From Xaviernesmea oryzae (lineage in GTDB: Bacteria > Pseudomonadota > Alphaproteobacteria > Rhizobiales > Rhizobiaceae), in the NCBI RefSeq assembly GCF_900177415.1, contig NZ_FXAF01000003.1, forward strand, positions 372,001 through 436,000: DNA of 64,000 nt. Reading direction: 5' to 3'. Under the pieces are notes generated by a model. The model did not search any database and was not told the DNA's origin. It saw nothing but the letters and a program-made list of their open reading frames with translations. The position numbers and the translations under genes were made by a program. Below, piece after piece: positions 1 to 8,731 of the stretch. Each line of letters starts with the position of its first letter. The stretch's first letter is position 1.

Positions 1-1401
1 CCAGAAGGTTCTTATGCCGGCGCGGGTCATCGAGATCAACGCCGCGACGCCCGAAAGGATCACCAATATGATCAGCACCCAAACCGCTGCGGTCGGCGGC
101 ACGCCGATCGCGCCCGTGCCCATCATTGCCGACAGCATGGCGAACTTGGCGACGAAGCCGGAAAGCGGCGGCAGGCCGGAAAGCAGGAGGCCGCAGGCTG
201 CAAAGCAGGTGCCGAGGATCGCCATCGTTCCCGGCATGGTCACCCCATCCCCCTCTTCCGGTTCGTCCTCCTCCGCATCGCCGTAGGCTTCCATGGTAAC
301 GGCCAGGACATGGGCGCCGGCGTCCTGACCGCGTTCAACGAGTTCGATCAGCATGAAGAAGGCGCTGATCGTCAGGGTGGAGCTGACCAGATAAAGGAGT
401 GCGCCGGAGGAAATCGCACCGTCATTGATGCCGAGCACCATCAGCAGCGTCCCCGACGACACCAGAACGGAAAAACCTGCGAGCCGGCCGAGTGCCTGGG
501 AGGCGAGGACGCCGATGGTTCCGAAGATCAGCGTCGCCATGCCTCCATAAAGCAGTACGCTCGATCCGAAACCGGCCGAAGGTCCATCGCCGAAAAGCAA
601 CATGGTGAGCCGCAGGATGATGTAGATCCCGAGCTTGCTCAGGATCGCGAAGATGCCGGCCACCGGTGCCGAGGCGGCGCTGTAGGCGGTCGGAAGCCAG
701 AAACAAAGCGGCCACATGCCCGCCTTGATGAGGAATGCAATGCCGAGCACGCCGACGCCCGCTTCCATCAGCATGCGCCGATCCGGTTCGATCTGCGGGA
801 TACGGGCGGCAAGATCGGCCATGTTGAGCGTCCCTGCCGTACCGTAGATCAGGCTGACGCCAATCAGGAAGAGAAGCGCTGCAGCAAGGTTGACGGCGAT
901 GTAATGCATGCCCGCCTTGACGCGCAGCGGCCCGGACCCGTGCAGCAAAAGGCCGTAGGAGGCGGCGAGCATCACCTCGAAGAAGACGAAAAGGTTGAAG
1001 AGATCGCCGGTCAGAAAAGCGCCGTTCAACCCCATCAGCAGGAGCTGGAACATGGTATGGAAGTGCGCCCCGACCGCGTGCCAGCGCGCGAGGGAATAGA
1101 CGAGCGCGGCAATCGCAAGCACTGCGGTGAGAAGGAGCATGAGCGCCGACAGTCCGTCCAGCACAAGCACGATCCCGAATGGCGCGGCCCAGTTGCCGAG
1201 AAGATAGACGCCGTCAAAGCCGTTCGGGCCGCTTTCAATCCGGAACAGGACGAGCGAAACCGCGGCCAGAAGGAGTGTCGAGCCGAGGCTGATCATGGCC
1301 TTTGCGACGCGCTGACGTTCGTCGATGAACAGCAGAAGTGCGGCCGCCATGAGGGGAAGCAGGATCGGCGCGATGATCAGGTGATGCGACCAGTCTATCA
1401 T
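1..1401 (-). CDS. phaD: Monovalent cation/H+ antiporter subunit D (PhaD/MnhD), 3' end beyond window
   Basis: Membrane subunit of the multi-protein Mrp/Pha K+ or Na+/H+ antiporter, related to the proton-pumping subunits of complex I. The frame is open from an ATG at 1401 to the window edge (467 codons). The family is usually about 500-550 residues, so only the C-terminus is missing. The N-terminus is hydrophobic (MIDWSHHLIIAPILLPL). The start overlaps the stop of phaC as ATGA, so translation is probably coupled within the phaAB-C-D operon read leftward. The remaining subunits (E, F, G) are expected beyond the left edge. Identification rests on operon position and the typical subunit D sequence. 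Confidence 0.88.
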   Translation of the reverse strand, partial: MIDWSHHLIIAPILLPLMAAALLLFIDERQRVAKAMISLGSTLLLAAVSLVLFRIESGPNGFDGVYLLGNWAAPFGIVLVLDGLSALMLLLTAVLAIAALVYSLARWHAVGAHFHTMFQLLLMGLNGAFLTGDLFNLFVFFEVMLAASYGLLLHGSGPLRVKAGMHYIAVNLAAALLFLIGVSLIYGTAGTLNMADLAARIPQIEPDRRMLMEAGVGVLGIAFLIKAGMWPLCFWLPTAYSAASAPVAGIFAILSKLGIYIILRLTMLLFGDGPSAGFGSSVLLYGGMATLIFGTIGVLASQALGRLAGFSVLVSSGTLLMVLGINDGAISSGALLYLVSSTLTISAFFMLIELVERGQDAGAHVLAVTMEAYGDAEEDEPEEGDGVTMPGTMAILGTCFAACGLLLSGLPPLSGFVAKFAMLSAMMGTGAIGVPPTAAVWVLIILVILSGVAALISMTRAGIRTFW

Positions 1402-1736
1402 TTCGGGTCGCTCCTGCCATCCACATGGTCGGTACCCGTCAGCCCGCGGGAAGCGAGAAGCACGACGAGAAAAAGGGCCGTGGTGGCGAAACCGATGACG
1501 ATCGCAGTCAGCACGAGTGCCTGGGGAACCGGATCGGCCAGCGTCGAAATGGCGACGTCATCGGAGAGAATCGGCGGAACATTCGTCTTCACGCCGCCGA
1601 CGCCGAAGATGAACAGGTTGACGGCATAGGACAAGAGCGAAAGTCCGATGATGACCTGATAGGTGCGGGGGCGCAGGATGAGCCAGACGCCGCAGCTCGT
1701 CATCACTCCGATCGCTATCGACAGGATGATCTCCAT
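1398..1736 (-). CDS. phaC: Monovalent cation/H+ antiporter subunit C (PhaC/MnhC)
   Basis: A 112-residue, three-helix membrane protein of NuoK/MnhC type. It begins MEIILSIAIGVMTSCGVWL and carries the GLSLLSYAVNLFIF helix typical of the subunit. Length equals the family norm (about 110-120). The start overlaps the stop of the upstream A/B subunit (TGATG), and the stop overlaps the start of subunit D. It works only as part of the hetero-oligomeric antiporter in the inner membrane, exporting Na+ or K+ in exchange for protons under alkaline or salt stress. In rhizobia the orthologous pha locus is linked to pH adaptation and K+ efflux. Confidence 0.92.
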   Translation of the reverse strand: MEIILSIAIGVMTSCGVWLILRPRTYQVIIGLSLLSYAVNLFIFGVGGVKTNVPPILSDDVAISTLADPVPQALVLTAIVIGFATTALFLVVLLASRGLTGTDHVDGRSDPK

Positions 1737-4651
1737 CAGGCTTCCCTCCCCTTTTCCGCATCGATCGCGCGCAAGCGATTGATGCGGATGGACTGGTGCG
1801 CCAGCGCAACGAGAATGAGAACGGTCGATCCGACCACCAGCGAAAAGACGCCGAGATCAAAAAGCAATGCCGTCGCGGCCGGCACCTTTCCGATCAAAGG
1901 CAGCTCGATATACTGGAAGTGCGACGTCAGGAACGGGTAGCCGAGGAACCAGGCGCCTATACCCGTGGCCGCGGCCGTCAGAAGACCTGCGCCCATCCAG
2001 CGAAGCGGCAGGATGCGGATGCGATCCTCCGCCCAACGCGTGCCGCCGGCAAGATATTGCAGCAAGAAGGCGATCGAAAGCGTCAGACCCGCCGAGAACC
2101 CGCCGCCCGGCATATCGTGGCCGCGCAGGAAGATGTAGACGGCGAAGGTAATGACGACCGGGAACATCCATTGCATGATAACCGAGGGCACCAGCAGATA
2201 GTCGCGCACCGTATCTCCCGCGGAGCGTTCCGGGCGCTCCTCGTCGAAGCGGTTCTGAATCTGCTGCTGCTCAGGCATGTCCATGCTGTCGGGCGCGGGC
2301 CGGAAACGTCGCAGCAGGGCGTAGACGGTCAGCGCGACGACACCCAGAACGGTTATCTCACCGAGCGTATCGAAGCCGCGGAAATCCACGAGGATCACGT
2401 TGACGACGTTGCGTCCCCCGCCTTCGGAATAGGCGTTCTCAAGGAAATAGTTGGCGATCGCGTCGGGTACGGGCATGGTCATGACGGCATAGGAGATGAA
2501 GGTCATGCCGATGCCGCAGACGATCGCAAGCGCCAGATCCCGGAAGCGGCGGAAGCGCGCCCGCAGGGTGATCGCTTCATCCACTCCGTGCATCCGCTTC
2601 GGCAGCCAGCGCAGTCCGAGAAGGATGAGGACCGTCGTCACGATCTCGACCAGAAGCTGGGTGATCGCGAGATCCGGAGCCGAAAGCCACACGAAGGAAA
2701 CGCAGACGATCAGCCCCACGCCGCCAAGCGTCACCAACGCGGCGAGCCGGTGGTATTTGGCAAGATAGGCCGTGCCGACGGCAAGGGCTATGCCAAGCAG
2801 CCAGATCGCCGCAAACCTGGGATCGACACCCGAGAAGACAAAGGGGCGCGTTTCAAACCCGGACAGGTAAAGAGGAAGAAGACCCGCCAGGAAACCGGTC
2901 GCCACCACCCAGCGGAGCTGCGGCTGCAGGTTGCGCGTGCCGACGCGCTGTTCGGCCAAGCGCGCCCAGCGCCAGGACACTTCGACGAGGATGCGTTCGA
3001 ATATGCGCTGGCCTTTCAACCGGCGCAGGATCGGCGGTCCGTCCTCGCAGGTCGCGAAATAGTCCTTCAGGACGAAATACAGGGCAGCCCCACCCAGAAG
3101 GGCGGTGATGCTCATCATCAGCGGCAGGTTGAACCCGTGCCAGACCGCAAGGCTGTATTCCGGTGTGTCTGCCCCCAGCACGCTGACGACGGCCGTATGG
3201 AGAAAAGGCCCTATCGAAATGGCGGGGACAATGCCGACGATCAGGCAGCTGACGACGAGGAATTCGACTGGAAAGCGCATCCAATGCGGCGGCTCATGCG
3301 GCTTTTCCTTGGGAAGGTCGCTCGGCGCCGGGCCGAAGAAGACAGTGTGGATGAATCGCAACGAATAGGTCACGCTGAACGCGCTCGCCAGCGTCGCAAC
3401 GTAGGGAAGGATGCGGTCCAGAATGGAATCGGCATGGGTTTCCACCGCCTCGGCGAAAAACATCTCCTTCGACAGGAAACCGTTCAGCAAGGGCACGCCC
3501 GCCATTGCGGCGCTGGCGACCATGGCCAACGTTCCCGTAATCGGCAGGAAGCGGAAGAGCCCGCTCAATCTTCGCATATCGCGGGTGCCTGTCTCGTGAT
3601 CGATGATCCCGGCCGCCATGAAGAGGGACGCCTTGAACGTCGCATGGTTCACCATGTGGAAGATCGCAGCCACCGTGGCAAGCGGACTTCCCAGGCTGAG
3701 CAGCGTCGTAATCAGGCCGAGGTGGCTGATCGTCGAATAGGCGAGCAGGCCTTTGAGGTCCTGCTGGAACATTGCAAAATACGCCCCCAGCAGAAGCGTG
3801 ATGATGCCGGCGGCACCAACGATCCAGAACCATTCATAGGTCCCCGCCAGAGCCGGCCACAGGCGGGCGAGAAGGAAAACGCCTGCCTTGACCATGGTGG
3901 CCGAATGAAGAAACGCCGATACGGGTGTGGGAGCCGCCATCGCGTTCGGCAGCCAGAAATGAAAGGGAAACTGGGCACTCTTCGTCAGCGCGCCGAGCAG
4001 GATGAAGATGAGCGCCGGCAGATACAAGGAATGGCCCCGGATGATATCTCCGGATTCCAGTATCTTGTCGAGGTCGTAGCTGCCGACGATGTTGCCGAGC
4101 AGAAGCAGGCCGATCAGCAGGCAAAACCCGCCGATGCCGGTGACCGTCAGCGCCATGCGCGCGCCATCACGTGCGGCGGCAGTATTGTGCCAATAGCTGA
4201 TCAGCAGGAAGGAAAAGATGCTGGTCAGCTCCCAGAAGACCGACAGCAGGATGACATTGCCGGAGAGAACGATGCCGAGCATTGCCCCCATGAAGGCGAG
4301 AAAAAAGGAGAAGAACCGCGGGACAGGATCATCCTCGGACATGTAGTATCGGGCGTAGACGACAACGAGGAACCCGATGCTGGTGATCAGCGCTGAAAAC
4401 AGCCACGCAAAGCCATCCATCCGGAGCGTGAAATCGAGCCCGAGCTGCGGCACCCACTCCACGTGGAAGCGAAGAACCTCGCCATCGTAAATCGCCGGAT
4501 AAGCCGCCGCGACAACCAGCAGAGACAGGAATGCGACCGACCCCGCAGCCCAGGACGGCAGGGTCCGAGAAGGCGTATTCAGCAGAAAAATGGAGACCAG
4601 GCTTCCGAAGAAAGGCAGGACCAACAGGATCAACAGAATGTACGGTCCCAA
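1736..4651 (-). CDS. phaAB: Fused antiporter subunits A and B (PhaAB/MrpAB)
   Basis: A 971-residue polytopic membrane protein. The N-terminal ~500 residues are the NuoL-like proton-translocating domain; the HSATMVKAGVFLLARLWP stretch holds the conserved channel lysine. The middle ~270 residues are the MrpA-specific extension. The last ~150 residues (from about DYLLVPSVIMQWMFPVV) are the MnhB domain, which in many Gram-positive bacteria is a separate gene. The A-B fusion is characteristic of rhizobial Pha systems. The codon at the start is TTG (4649-4651), preceded by a GGGG stretch; a nearby alternative start cannot be excluded. First gene of the leftward operon, divergent from the small XRE regulator. 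Confidence 0.92.
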   Translation of the reverse strand: MGPYILLILLVLPFFGSLVSIFLLNTPSRTLPSWAAGSVAFLSLLVVAAAYPAIYDGEVLRFHVEWVPQLGLDFTLRMDGFAWLFSALITSIGFLVVVYARYYMSEDDPVPRFFSFFLAFMGAMLGIVLSGNVILLSVFWELTSIFSFLLISYWHNTAAARDGARMALTVTGIGGFCLLIGLLLLGNIVGSYDLDKILESGDIIRGHSLYLPALIFILLGALTKSAQFPFHFWLPNAMAAPTPVSAFLHSATMVKAGVFLLARLWPALAGTYEWFWIVGAAGIITLLLGAYFAMFQQDLKGLLAYSTISHLGLITTLLSLGSPLATVAAIFHMVNHATFKASLFMAAGIIDHETGTRDMRRLSGLFRFLPITGTLAMVASAAMAGVPLLNGFLSKEMFFAEAVETHADSILDRILPYVATLASAFSVTYSLRFIHTVFFGPAPSDLPKEKPHEPPHWMRFPVEFLVVSCLIVGIVPAISIGPFLHTAVVSVLGADTPEYSLAVWHGFNLPLMMSITALLGGAALYFVLKDYFATCEDGPPILRRLKGQRIFERILVEVSWRWARLAEQRVGTRNLQPQLRWVVATGFLAGLLPLYLSGFETRPFVFSGVDPRFAAIWLLGIALAVGTAYLAKYHRLAALVTLGGVGLIVCVSFVWLSAPDLAITQLLVEIVTTVLILLGLRWLPKRMHGVDEAITLRARFRRFRDLALAIVCGIGMTFISYAVMTMPVPDAIANYFLENAYSEGGGRNVVNVILVDFRGFDTLGEITVLGVVALTVYALLRRFRPAPDSMDMPEQQQIQNRFDEERPERSAGDTVRDYLLVPSVIMQWMFPVVITFAVYIFLRGHDMPGGGFSAGLTLSIAFLLQYLAGGTRWAEDRIRILPLRWMGAGLLTAAATGIGAWFLGYPFLTSHFQYIELPLIGKVPAATALLFDLGVFSLVVGSTVLILVALAHQSIRINRLRAIDAEKGREA

Positions 4652-4758
4652 CGTTACCCCAATGTTCCGGCCCTTTGCGTGTTCTGGTCCTACGATCCTT
4701 CGCCAAGGTCCTCCGAAAGCGCCCCTAGCAATTTGATCTGAAATACCATATATGAAAG

Positions 4759-4772
4759 ATATTGACCAATAT
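4759..4772. promoter_or_regulatory. Inverted repeat between phaAB and XRE gene
   Basis: Perfect 6-bp inverted repeat with a 2-nt centre (ATATTG-AC-CAATAT) in the 136-bp divergent gap, 16 bp before the regulator's ATG. A plausible operator for autoregulation of the XRE protein and perhaps for phaAB. Function is inferred from position and symmetry only. Confidence 0.4.
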
Positions 4773-4787
4773 GGGTAGTATTCGACG

Positions 4788-5051
4788 ATGGGTCAAGCCG
4801 ATCATCCAAAGATTTTGACGCCCGCTTTGTGTCGGGCGGCTCGCGGCTTCCTCGATTGGACGCAGTCGGATCTCGCTGACCGGGCTGGAGTGTCTCGCAG
4901 TACGATACGCGACTACGAGGGTAGCCGGCACGACGTACATCGCGCCACGGAAGCGCAATTACGACTCGCTTTCGAAAACGGCGGCCTGAAGTTCATCAAC
5001 ACCGAAGGTAATAATATCGGCATATGTCCGAAGCATGGCTCCCCGACGTAA
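4788..5051 (+). CDS. Small XRE-family helix-turn-helix regulator
   Basis: An 87-residue DNA-binding protein made almost entirely of a Cro/CI-type helix-turn-helix. The pattern LDWTQSDLADRAGVSRSTI followed by RDYEGSR is the classic HTH_3 signature at about residues 22-48. The rest (LRLAFENGGLKFI) is the standard short tail of rhizobial single-domain XRE proteins, ending in a cysteine- and histidine-containing stretch. No effector domain. It diverges from phaAB, with an inverted repeat between them, so local control is possible. The target is unknown. Confidence 0.75.
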   Translation: MGQADHPKILTPALCRAARGFLDWTQSDLADRAGVSRSTIRDYEGSRHDVHRATEAQLRLAFENGGLKFINTEGNNIGICPKHGSPT

Positions 5052-5183
5052 GCAAGTACGAGATTCGATAGCGTGCCGCGCGGCGAAAAAGGTATCATAG
5101 GATAGCTGTCAGCCCATTTGTGGAGGCGAAGGGCGCTGACATCGCCTTGAGAAAGCAATCGCCGCAATGCAAGGAGGATCCGG

Positions 5184-6254
5184 ATGCCAGTCCTGCCCAA
5201 TCTGAACATCGTGCCGTTCATCAGCGTCGAGAACATGATGGACCTGGTGCTGAGCATCGGTGTCGAGACTTTCCTCAAGGAGCTCTCGACCTATATCGAG
5301 GCCGATTTCCGCCGCTGGGAAACTTTCGACAAGGTACCGCGTATTGCATCCCATTCGCGCGAAGGCGTCATCGAGCTGATGCCGACCAGCGACGGCACCC
5401 TCTACGGCTTCAAATACGTCAACGGCCATCCCAAGAACACCCGCAGCGGCCGGCAGACGGTCACCGCCTTCGGCGTCCTGTCGGACGTCGACAGCGGCTA
5501 TCCGCTGCTGTTTTCGGAAATGACCATATTGACGGCGCTGCGCACCGCGGCAACCTCGGCCGTGGCCGCCAAATATCTCGCTCCGGAAAATGCCGACTGT
5601 ATGGCGATCATCGGCAACGGCGCGCAAAGCGAGTTCCAGGCGATCGCCTTCAAGGCTCTGGTGGGCGTCAGAAAGCTCCGCCTCTACGACATCGATCCGC
5701 ATGCCACCGAACGCTGCGCCCACAATCTTCAAGGTCTCGGTTTCGACATTCGCGCCTGTGCCTCATCCGAAGAGGCGGTCGAAGGCGCCCATATCATCAC
5801 CACGGCAACGGCGGACAAGCAGAACGCCACCATCCTGACCGACAACATGGTCGGACCGGGCGTGCATATCAATGCGGTCGGCGGCGACTGCCCCGGCAAG
5901 ACGGAACTGCACCGCGATATCCTTCTGCGTTCCGACATCTTCGTTGAATACCCGCAGCAGACCCGCATCGAAGGCGAGATCCAGCAGATGCCGGCGGATC
6001 ATCCCGTCACGGAACTCTGGCAGGTCATCGCCGGTCTTGCAGTGGGAAGGCGCAGTAAAGACCAAGTGACGCTGTTCGACAGCGTCGGCTTTGCGACAGA
6101 GGATTTTTCGGCACTACGTTATGTCCGCGATCAGCTTGCCGCTACGGGCCTCTACGAGAATCTCGACCTGCTCGCCGATCCTGATGAGCCGAGAGACCTT
6201 TTCGGAATGCTGCTGCGCCGGCAAGCTCTCAGGGAACAGCTCGCTTCTCGCTGA
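5184..6254 (+). CDS. ocd: Ornithine cyclodeaminase
   Basis: Predicted NAD+-dependent enzyme converting L-ornithine to L-proline with release of ammonia (mu-crystallin/OCD family). 356 residues, the usual length of the long rhizobial/Ti-plasmid OCD form. Visible family features are the substrate region around residues 70-85 (GFKYVNGHP), TALRTAATSAVAAKYLA at about 115-130, the Rossmann loop AIIGNGAQSEFQ at about 138, and the conserved INAVGGDCPGKTEL near residue 232. ATG at 5184 has GGAGG six bases upstream. Likely single-gene unit for arginine/ornithine catabolism. Other members of the family (alanine dehydrogenase, ketimine reductase) are less likely given the GGDCPGKTEL motif. Confidence 0.88.
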   Translation: MPVLPNLNIVPFISVENMMDLVLSIGVETFLKELSTYIEADFRRWETFDKVPRIASHSREGVIELMPTSDGTLYGFKYVNGHPKNTRSGRQTVTAFGVLSDVDSGYPLLFSEMTILTALRTAATSAVAAKYLAPENADCMAIIGNGAQSEFQAIAFKALVGVRKLRLYDIDPHATERCAHNLQGLGFDIRACASSEEAVEGAHIITTATADKQNATILTDNMVGPGVHINAVGGDCPGKTELHRDILLRSDIFVEYPQQTRIEGEIQQMPADHPVTELWQVIAGLAVGRRSKDQVTLFDSVGFATEDFSALRYVRDQLAATGLYENLDLLADPDEPRDLFGMLLRRQALREQLASR

Positions 6255-6335
6255 GCAGCCGGAACCGATCAACATCGCTTCAAGCCTCTGATCGTTCAGA
6301 CGAAATGTTCAGCACCATGGTTTGCCGGGCGCCCT

Positions 6336-6365
6336 GAAGCGTGGAAAACCGAAGCGTGGAAAACT
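6336..6365. repeat. Tandem 15-bp duplication
   Basis: The unit GAAGCGTGGAAAAC(C/T) occurs twice back to back (6336-6350 and 6351-6365) between the convergent ocd gene and the 145-aa gene. Probably a local slippage duplication; no function is evident. Confidence 0.5.
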
Positions 6366-6464
6366 CCGGCCACGGCAAACTTAGCCCTCCGCTCGCCACG
6401 GTTGGTTGCGAACGGTATGGCCTGGCCTCCGGATGATATCGACCCTTCAAAAGCAGGCTGCGGC

Positions 6465-6902
6465 CTATCTTCCGAAGAAAGCGAACAAGCGACCAATGAT
6501 GCCATTGGTTTCGCGGGCCGCCATCAAACGCACATGATGCGCGATCGTGCCGGAGCTCACGCGCCCTCCAAAATGGCAAAAGCAAACCAGTCTGTGCAAT
6601 TGCCAGTCAGTCAGTTCGAAAAACCGTTTGGCTTCACCATAGGTATCGTTCTGCAGGCCGGCTTCGCGCAGGATCGGATCAGCGAAGGCAACGGAGATCG
6701 CTGTTCCGTCATCGCGCATGGCAGCCCGCATGTCCGCCGGCTGGTACTCGGTTTCACGAAGCGTGTTGAGAGATCGATCAGGGTCGCGTTCCAGGACCTC
6801 CGCCCACCGCTCGAGCCGTTCATTGCGCGACATTTCGGAGCAAGGATAGGTGCGGTTGATCTTGGCGATAGCCTTCAACTGATCGACAGCATGCTGTTCC
6901 AT
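6465..6902 (-). CDS. Conserved hypothetical protein, 145 aa
   Basis: I do not recognise a named family. The protein is soluble, with no signal peptide or membrane helix. It opens with a charged region (MEQHAVDQLKAIAKIN, then RNERLERWAEVLER) and contains FFELTDWQLHRLVCFCHFGG around residues 95-114, with two cysteines and two histidines. Coding status is supported by a perfect AGGAGG five bases before the ATG at 6902 and by a sensible amino-acid composition. It is a single-gene unit between ocd (convergent) and the spoVR operon. Confidence 0.7.
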   Translation of the reverse strand: MEQHAVDQLKAIAKINRTYPCSEMSRNERLERWAEVLERDPDRSLNTLRETEYQPADMRAAMRDDGTAISVAFADPILREAGLQNDTYGEAKRFFELTDWQLHRLVCFCHFGGRVSSGTIAHHVRLMAARETNGIIGRLFAFFGR

Positions 6903-7162
6903 TACGGCCTCCTATTTTTAAAAAATAGTTCGCCCGTCTCCCGCTGTTAACGTCGCTCAGACAGCAGCAAATGTCCAATCACGATCAGCGTTAACTTTAT
7001 CGGCCATCGCCCTTCAATCAAAATTGATGAGAGTTGCTACCGCCGGCCTGCCGGTCCCGCACAAACAAGCTGCAGATGCGTTTGACCAAGCAGAGAGCGA
7101 CCAAGCCAAATGCCGCGTATGGCCTAAAAGGCCCCACGATCCGTACCCGTTACAACGCGTTC

Positions 7163-8731
7163 TTACGCGACAGACCGATCGCTGTACAAAGCATGGCGCG
7201 GATGCGCCACATGTTCCTTCACCACACCTCCCGCATCATCAACCTCCTGCAGCAAAACATCGTAGCCCCAGAGATCGGCCAGATGCTGCAGGACGAGCTT
7301 GGCCTCGTGCTCCTCCAGGAACCAGTCGTTGGGCGCACGGTGTTGCAGCAGCAGGCGGCGGTCACCGGCGAGATCGACATCGACAATGTCTATTCCGGGA
7401 TCAGTCCAGCCGATGTCGTATTCGCGCGCAAGCTGACGGCGAACGTATTTGTAGCCACGCTCGTCATGGATTGCCGAAACCAGAATCCCCTCATCTATCT
7501 CGGGATCGTCATGAAGCTGGAAGAGACGCCATTGGCGGATCAGGCGCGGACTCAGGAACTGGCTGATGAAGCTTTCGTCCCGGTAATCGGCCCAGATTCC
7601 ACGGAGAACCTCCATAGCATCTCCTTTGCCGGCGATGTCGGGGAACCAGTCGCGATCCTCATTCGTCGGGTTTGTCACGATGCGTTCGATATCCCGCATC
7701 ATCGCAAACCCAAGAGCATAGGGATTGAAGCCGGAGAAGCGCCGGTCGTCATAGGCGGGCTGGAAAACCACGTTGGTATGTGACTTCAGGAATTCAAAAT
7801 AGTGCCCGTCGCTGAGCTGCCCCCGTTCGTGCAGCCGTTCCATGATCTTGTAGTGAACGTAGGTCGCTGTGCCCTCGTTCATCACCTTGGTCTGGCGTTG
7901 CGGATGGAAATACTGCGCGACGTGCCGGACGATGCGCAGGATTTCCCGTTGCCACGGCCTTAGCCTCGGCGCCGATTTTTCCAGGAAATAAAGGATATTG
8001 TCCTGCGGCAGACCGAGCGCCGCACGCCGTTTTTCGATATCGATGTCGGTCGCATTGCGCTTGGGACCTGTCGGCACGGTCCGCCACAGGTCGTTGAAGA
8101 CCTGCTCTTCGTGGACCCGCCGTTCCTGTTGGCGCTTTTCCTCCTGCCGCAGGTCCACCTTCGTTTTGCCGGCATAACGGTGGACGCCGTGCGACATCAA
8201 CGCATGCGCCGCATCGAGGGTGCGTTCGACCGCAACTTCCCCGTAGCGCTCTTCGCAGCGGGTAATGTAGCCCTTGGCGAAATCCAGATAGTCCAGGATG
8301 CCCTCGGCGTCCGTCCACAGCTTGAACAGATAATTGTTCTTGAAGAAATGGTTGTGGCCGAAGGCAGCATGCGCGATGACCAATGTCTGCATCGTCGCCG
8401 TGTTTTCCTCCATCAGATAGGAAATGCAGGGCGACGAATTGATGACGATCTCATAGGCGAGATCACGCATTCCACGGCGGTAGAAGGCCTCATGGTGAGC
8501 GAAATGCTTGCCGAAAGACCAGTGGCGGTAAAAGAGCGGCATGCCCGTCGAGGAATAGGCATCCAGCATCTGTTCCGCCGTGATCACCTCGATCTGGTTC
8601 GGATAGACATCCAACCCGAGTTCGCCAAGGGCGATCTCCTCACAGGCATCATGGATGCGCTGAAGCGTCGCGAAATCCCAGTCAGCACCGTCGAAGAGCA
8701 GCCGCTCCTTCTGCCTTGCTACCTTTGTCAT
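7163..8731 (-). CDS. spoVR: SpoVR family protein
   Basis: 522-residue member of the SpoVR/YcgB family. Biochemical activity is unknown; in proteobacteria it forms a conserved stress/stationary-phase module with PrkA (YeaG) and DUF444 (YeaH). Family marks are the N-terminal DWDFATLQRIHDACEEIA, MLDAYSSTGMPLFYRHWSFG at about residues 55-74, SPCISYLMEENTATMQTLV at about 99-117, and the histidine-rich NEGTATYVHYKIMERL near residue 288. Its ATG overlaps the DUF444 stop (ATGA), and it is the last gene of the three-gene operon. Length is the family norm. Confidence 0.93.
   Translation of the reverse strand: MTKVARQKERLLFDGADWDFATLQRIHDACEEIALGELGLDVYPNQIEVITAEQMLDAYSSTGMPLFYRHWSFGKHFAHHEAFYRRGMRDLAYEIVINSSPCISYLMEENTATMQTLVIAHAAFGHNHFFKNNYLFKLWTDAEGILDYLDFAKGYITRCEERYGEVAVERTLDAAHALMSHGVHRYAGKTKVDLRQEEKRQQERRVHEEQVFNDLWRTVPTGPKRNATDIDIEKRRAALGLPQDNILYFLEKSAPRLRPWQREILRIVRHVAQYFHPQRQTKVMNEGTATYVHYKIMERLHERGQLSDGHYFEFLKSHTNVVFQPAYDDRRFSGFNPYALGFAMMRDIERIVTNPTNEDRDWFPDIAGKGDAMEVLRGIWADYRDESFISQFLSPRLIRQWRLFQLHDDPEIDEGILVSAIHDERGYKYVRRQLAREYDIGWTDPGIDIVDVDLAGDRRLLLQHRAPNDWFLEEHEAKLVLQHLADLWGYDVLLQEVDDAGGVVKEHVAHPRHALYSDRSVA

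Noticed and set aside
310..1629. 439-codon plus-strand frame opposite phaD/phaC
   Set aside because: Antisense shadow with charge-biased composition; both minus-strand genes underneath are clearly real membrane proteins.
1796..4396. 866-codon plus-strand frame opposite phaAB
   Set aside because: Antisense shadow of the antiporter gene; extremely rich in R, Q, E and H, with no recognisable domain or ribosome site.
6947..6995. Two GTTAAC sites upstream of the 145-aa gene as CtrA sites
   Set aside because: They are over 40 bp apart and do not form the TTAA-N7-TTAA spacing required.
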